Source of the DNA: Tepidimicrobium sp.
GTDB taxonomy: Bacteria; Bacillota; Clostridia; Tissierellales; Tepidimicrobiaceae
Direction of reading: 5' to 3'
NCBI GenBank assembly: GCA_012839395.1
Contig: DUNJ01000048.1
Coordinates: 1 to 14,594, forward strand
DNA length: 14,594 bases
This document shows positions 11,776 through 14,594 of this stretch, in pieces. How positions within the stretch are numbered: position 1 is the first letter of the stretch; every line of letters begins with the position of its first letter. The position numbers and the translations under genes are program-made. A model generated the notes under the pieces. That model had not been told where the DNA came from. It saw only the letters and a program-made list of their open reading frames with translations, and searched no databases.

Positions 11776-14594
11776 ATGGGGGAAAAGATAATCTATTTAG
11801 GCCCTTTCAATAATGATAAAGGCGAGCAACTATTCAAAAAGGCTTTAAACTATGCAAGAGAAAACAAAGGGGACAGGCTCTACTATATATTGCCCAATGG
11901 AGAGCTATTGCATAGATATAGGCGTAGATTGATTCAAGAGGTTAAAAACACCTTTCATATCAACCTATTTACTTTTGACAATATAGTGGACGGGTTATTG
12001 AAGGATACCTATACATATATAGATAAAGAGCTAAAAGGGGTATTGATATCCAAAATATTGGATAGATTGAAAAGCGAAGATAGGTTGAAATATTATAGGG
12101 CTATCTCTTCGAAAAAAGGTTTTATTAAGGTGTTGATCGATATAATTGGGGAATTAAAAAGATCCTTGATTACTCCAGGTAACTACATGCTACGAAGTCC
12201 AGATATACCATTCTACAAGGAGATTGGAATCATATACGAGGAATATAAAAAGCAATTGGATAAAAACGGGCTTATGGATAGGGAGGGCAGTTTTTTAGAA
12301 GCCATTTCCCTTTTACGGGAGGATAATAGCTATTTTGAAGATTTAGATCTAATAATAATAGATCAGTTCTTCGATTTCAGACCTCAAGAGATGGGCCTAT
12401 TGAAAGAGATGGTGGATATTGGCGTTCCAATCTATATAAATATGCCCTTTAATAGGAAGAAGAATTTAGAAACATTGGTAGCCACGATTGAGGAATTGAA
12501 GGATTTAGGTTTTAAGGTAGTTTCCATTGAAGAAAGAGAATATACCTACTTTGAGCGGATGGCTAACACCATATTTAGTCATAATGCCGATAAATTAGCC
12601 CCAAACTCCAATATAAGCATAATAAAAGCACCTAATAGTTATTTAGAGTTAAAAAAGATAGGAGAAAAAATCAAACAACATTACGCTAAGGGGATAGATA
12701 TTAAAGACATGGCCATAGTTTTGGCTAATCCTGATGAATATAAGGATATCATGTTTGAGGTATTTAAAAAGGAGGGAATACCTTGTTCCTTAGATAAAGA
12801 TATAAGGCTTATAGATGTGCCCTTTATAAGAGAGCTATTGTATATATTGAAATTGAAGCAGAACAGGATGAGTAAATCTAGCGTTATAAATAGGATTAAA
12901 TGTAGTTATTTTAGGATATGTAATGGGAAGGATGGGGACCTAGTAGAATATACATTGAGAAAGCTGGATTTCGATTCCATATCCAAATTGAAGGATAGCG
13001 GGAAGTTGGAAAACCTTAACAACATAAAGGCAATTGAGGATATTATAGGAATATTAGAAGGTGAAATCCAAATCCTTCCTCAAAAAGCTAATATCAAGGA
13101 TTATACAGACTTTTTAATGCAAATAATAGAGAAGTATGATTTAAGTGAATCCATATTGAAGAAGTATGAGCATGTTCAAGATTACGATTTACTTCATAGG
13201 GATTTTGTAGCATTGGATAAGTTGATAGAGTTGCTGGAGAAGCTTAGCAGGTTTAAGGATATATTTAAGGCTAAAATTGGATTAGGGGAGTTTATAGACT
13301 TATTGGAGGGTTATTTGGAAAACCAAACGGTAACTGAGACCCCAAGAAATGATAACGGGGTAAGTATATTGACGCCAGTAACGGCTAGGGGCCACAAATT
13401 TGAGATCTTATTTGTAGCTGGGCTATCTCAGGGTAAATATCCAAACTTGCAGGATGAAAACTTCTTCTTTAGGGAAGGAAATCATAAAGAGTTGAAAGGC
13501 ATAGGTTTGAATGTTAAGAACTATTATGAGAAGTTGGATAAGGAATCTCTAATATTTGCTATCATTATTTCAGCTTGTGCCAATAAACTATATTTAAGCT
13601 ATTCGGAGAACGCCACTGGGGATGAGAAAGATATTCCATCTATATTTTTAGATGAGGTATTAAAGGTACTGGAAGGAAAATCGTTGGGGAAAAAACTCAA
13701 TATCGTAGATGTGAATATGGATTATCTATTTAAAGATGATGTAGGGCAATTGACAATGGAAAAGGATATATTTAATAGGGTAAATAATAATATATTATGC
13801 GAAGTGGAAAGGGAAAAAGATGAGTTCAATAAATATAATGGCAATATTGGAGATGAGCATATTAGAAGGGATATAGCCGATATCCATAAAGATAAGATAT
13901 ATTCCATAAGCTATTTGGAGTCCTATGGGATATGCCCTTATTACTTCCTATTAAATAATATATTAGATGTAAAGGAGATGGAAAGAGCACCGTTGGATTT
14001 TACGCCCCTCGATAGGGGGATAATCTTCCACGATATACTGAAGCAATACTATTTTAAATATATGGACCAGATAAGGAATCATGTGCTAGATAAAAAAGAA
14101 TTTGAAATAGAAGAGACTTATAATTATATAGTGGATAGGCTGGAACAGGCTATGCAAGATAGAGGCCTGGGAGATGGGAGTAGATTATGGCGGATAAGAA
14201 TTGAAAATAATGCAGATATAATATTCAATTTTGTAAAATCTGACCTAGAGAGATTATCTGGATTAAAAAACAAGGTAATCCCGGTAGAATTTGAGGTAGA
14301 ATTTGGTAGGGATAGGACCTTTGAAATAGAACTAGGGGATTTTAAAGTTCCATTTACAGGAACAATAGATAGAATAGATAAGTATATAGATGAGGATAAA
14401 TATATTTTAATAGATTATAAGAGCAGCACCTATGGAGACAGGAAAATAGATGATATGAGGGCAGGTATAAGCCTACAGCTTCCCATATATATTCTATCTC
14501 AAAGGAATAAAAACGTTGTGGCAGGTATGTATGGAATAATATCCAATGGAAAGTTTGTGGCGAGGTTGGGTAATGTGGAGGAAAAACATCTTAT
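11776..14594 (+). CDS. addB: AddB/RexB-type helicase-nuclease subunit, cut by window end
   Basis: The reading frame stays open from ATG 11776 (ribosome site TAGGAGG) to the window end, 939 codons, so the 3' part is missing; full AddB proteins are about 1,150 residues. It should be the B subunit of an AddAB/RexAB enzyme that resects double-strand breaks for recombination. The N-terminal helicase-like half has VSILTPVTARGHKF and ILFVAGLSQGKYP at about 528-556, a typical AddB block. The RecB-family nuclease domain begins around SISYLESYGICPYYF (C720) and has GIIFHDIL (H752), FTGTIDRID (D865), ILIDYKSS (D880, K882) and LQLPIY (Q901, Y905), a complete PD-(D/E)XK site. The beginning, YLGPFNNDKGEQLF, has no GxGKT motif, so ATP binding at the usual Walker A is doubtful, as in RexB. 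C720 matches the first cysteine of the AddB iron-sulfur cluster; the other three would lie beyond the window. Confidence 0.82.
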   Translation, partial: MGEKIIYLGPFNNDKGEQLFKKALNYARENKGDRLYYILPNGELLHRYRRRLIQEVKNTFHINLFTFDNIVDGLLKDTYTYIDKELKGVLISKILDRLKSEDRLKYYRAISSKKGFIKVLIDIIGELKRSLITPGNYMLRSPDIPFYKEIGIIYEEYKKQLDKNGLMDREGSFLEAISLLREDNSYFEDLDLIIIDQFFDFRPQEMGLLKEMVDIGVPIYINMPFNRKKNLETLVATIEELKDLGFKVVSIEEREYTYFERMANTIFSHNADKLAPNSNISIIKAPNSYLELKKIGEKIKQHYAKGIDIKDMAIVLANPDEYKDIMFEVFKKEGIPCSLDKDIRLIDVPFIRELLYILKLKQNRMSKSSVINRIKCSYFRICNGKDGDLVEYTLRKLDFDSISKLKDSGKLENLNNIKAIEDIIGILEGEIQILPQKANIKDYTDFLMQIIEKYDLSESILKKYEHVQDYDLLHRDFVALDKLIELLEKLSRFKDIFKAKIGLGEFIDLLEGYLENQTVTETPRNDNGVSILTPVTARGHKFEILFVAGLSQGKYPNLQDENFFFREGNHKELKGIGLNVKNYYEKLDKESLIFAIIISACANKLYLSYSENATGDEKDIPSIFLDEVLKVLEGKSLGKKLNIVDVNMDYLFKDDVGQLTMEKDIFNRVNNNILCEVEREKDEFNKYNGNIGDEHIRRDIADIHKDKIYSISYLESYGICPYYFLLNNILDVKEMERAPLDFTPLDRGIIFHDILKQYYFKYMDQIRNHVLDKKEFEIEETYNYIVDRLEQAMQDRGLGDGSRLWRIRIENNADIIFNFVKSDLERLSGLKNKVIPVEFEVEFGRDRTFEIELGDFKVPFTGTIDRIDKYIDEDKYILIDYKSSTYGDRKIDDMRAGISLQLPIYILSQRNKNVVAGMYGIISNGKFVARLGNVEEKHL

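Noticed and set aside
1..14594. CRISPR array, insertion sequence or tRNA gene
   Set aside because: I saw no regularly spaced repeats, transposase reading frame or cloverleaf pattern in any gap. Gaps over 100 bases are explained by the T-box leader and short promoter regions.

Overview
The window looks like a chromosomal segment from a low-GC, Gram-positive anaerobe of the Clostridia, perhaps Tissierella-like. The DNA is AT-rich. Arg is mostly AGG/AGA and Ile is often ATA. Ribosome binding sites are strong (AGGAGG, AAGGTGAG), TTG starts occur, and a T-box riboswitch is present. The small conserved proteins (DUF1292, DUF1540, a DUF6648-like protein) and an AddB/RexB-type nuclease subunit also fit Firmicutes. 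The lineage is inferred from these traits, not from a search. I see no insertion sequence, prophage, CRISPR array, tRNA or rRNA.

Region 1 (1-2674): a two-gene operon on the + strand encodes a D-cysteine desulfhydrase-type PLP enzyme and a free methionine-(R)-sulfoxide reductase, both acting on sulfur amino acids. A shared hairpin separates it from a convergent tryptophan transporter gene, trpP. A complete T-box leader with a UGG (Trp) specifier precedes trpP, with a near-consensus promoter and its own terminator. The transporter should therefore be made when uncharged tRNA-Trp builds up.

Region 2 (2675-5361): an orphan beta-class DNA amino-methyltransferase is transcribed divergently from the T-box unit, with no restriction gene beside it. 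A small acidic DUF1292 protein follows, then an intrinsic terminator, then a Cof-type HAD phosphatase.

Region 3 (5449-8042): this holds mostly small or poorly characterised genes. They are a P-loop protein whose 3' end lies in a 40-bp palindrome, a convergent four-cysteine DUF1540 protein, an RsuA-family pseudouridine synthase, a DUF6648-like protein with a TTG start, and a convergent membrane-anchored protein carrying only the MltG-like (LysM-like) module. The last two share a bidirectional terminator.

Region 4 (8144-14594): an apparent operon runs rightward from a good promoter. It encodes an RluA-family pseudouridine synthase, a TGS/ThrRS-like uridine-kinase fusion ('nucleoside kinase'), glutaminase GlsA and a large AddB/RexB-type helicase-nuclease subunit cut off by the window end. 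The partner nuclease-helicase gene (addA/rexA) would be expected just beyond the window.

Most of this is ordinary housekeeping or accessory chromosome. The points most worth a second look are the orphan methyltransferase with its extra C-terminal domain, the Trp T-box on trpP with a micro-ORF in the leader, the palindrome over a convergent gene junction, the catalytic-domain-less MltG-like protein, and the AddB-like protein without a recognisable Walker A motif. I found no convincing evidence of a wholly new defence or mobile system.
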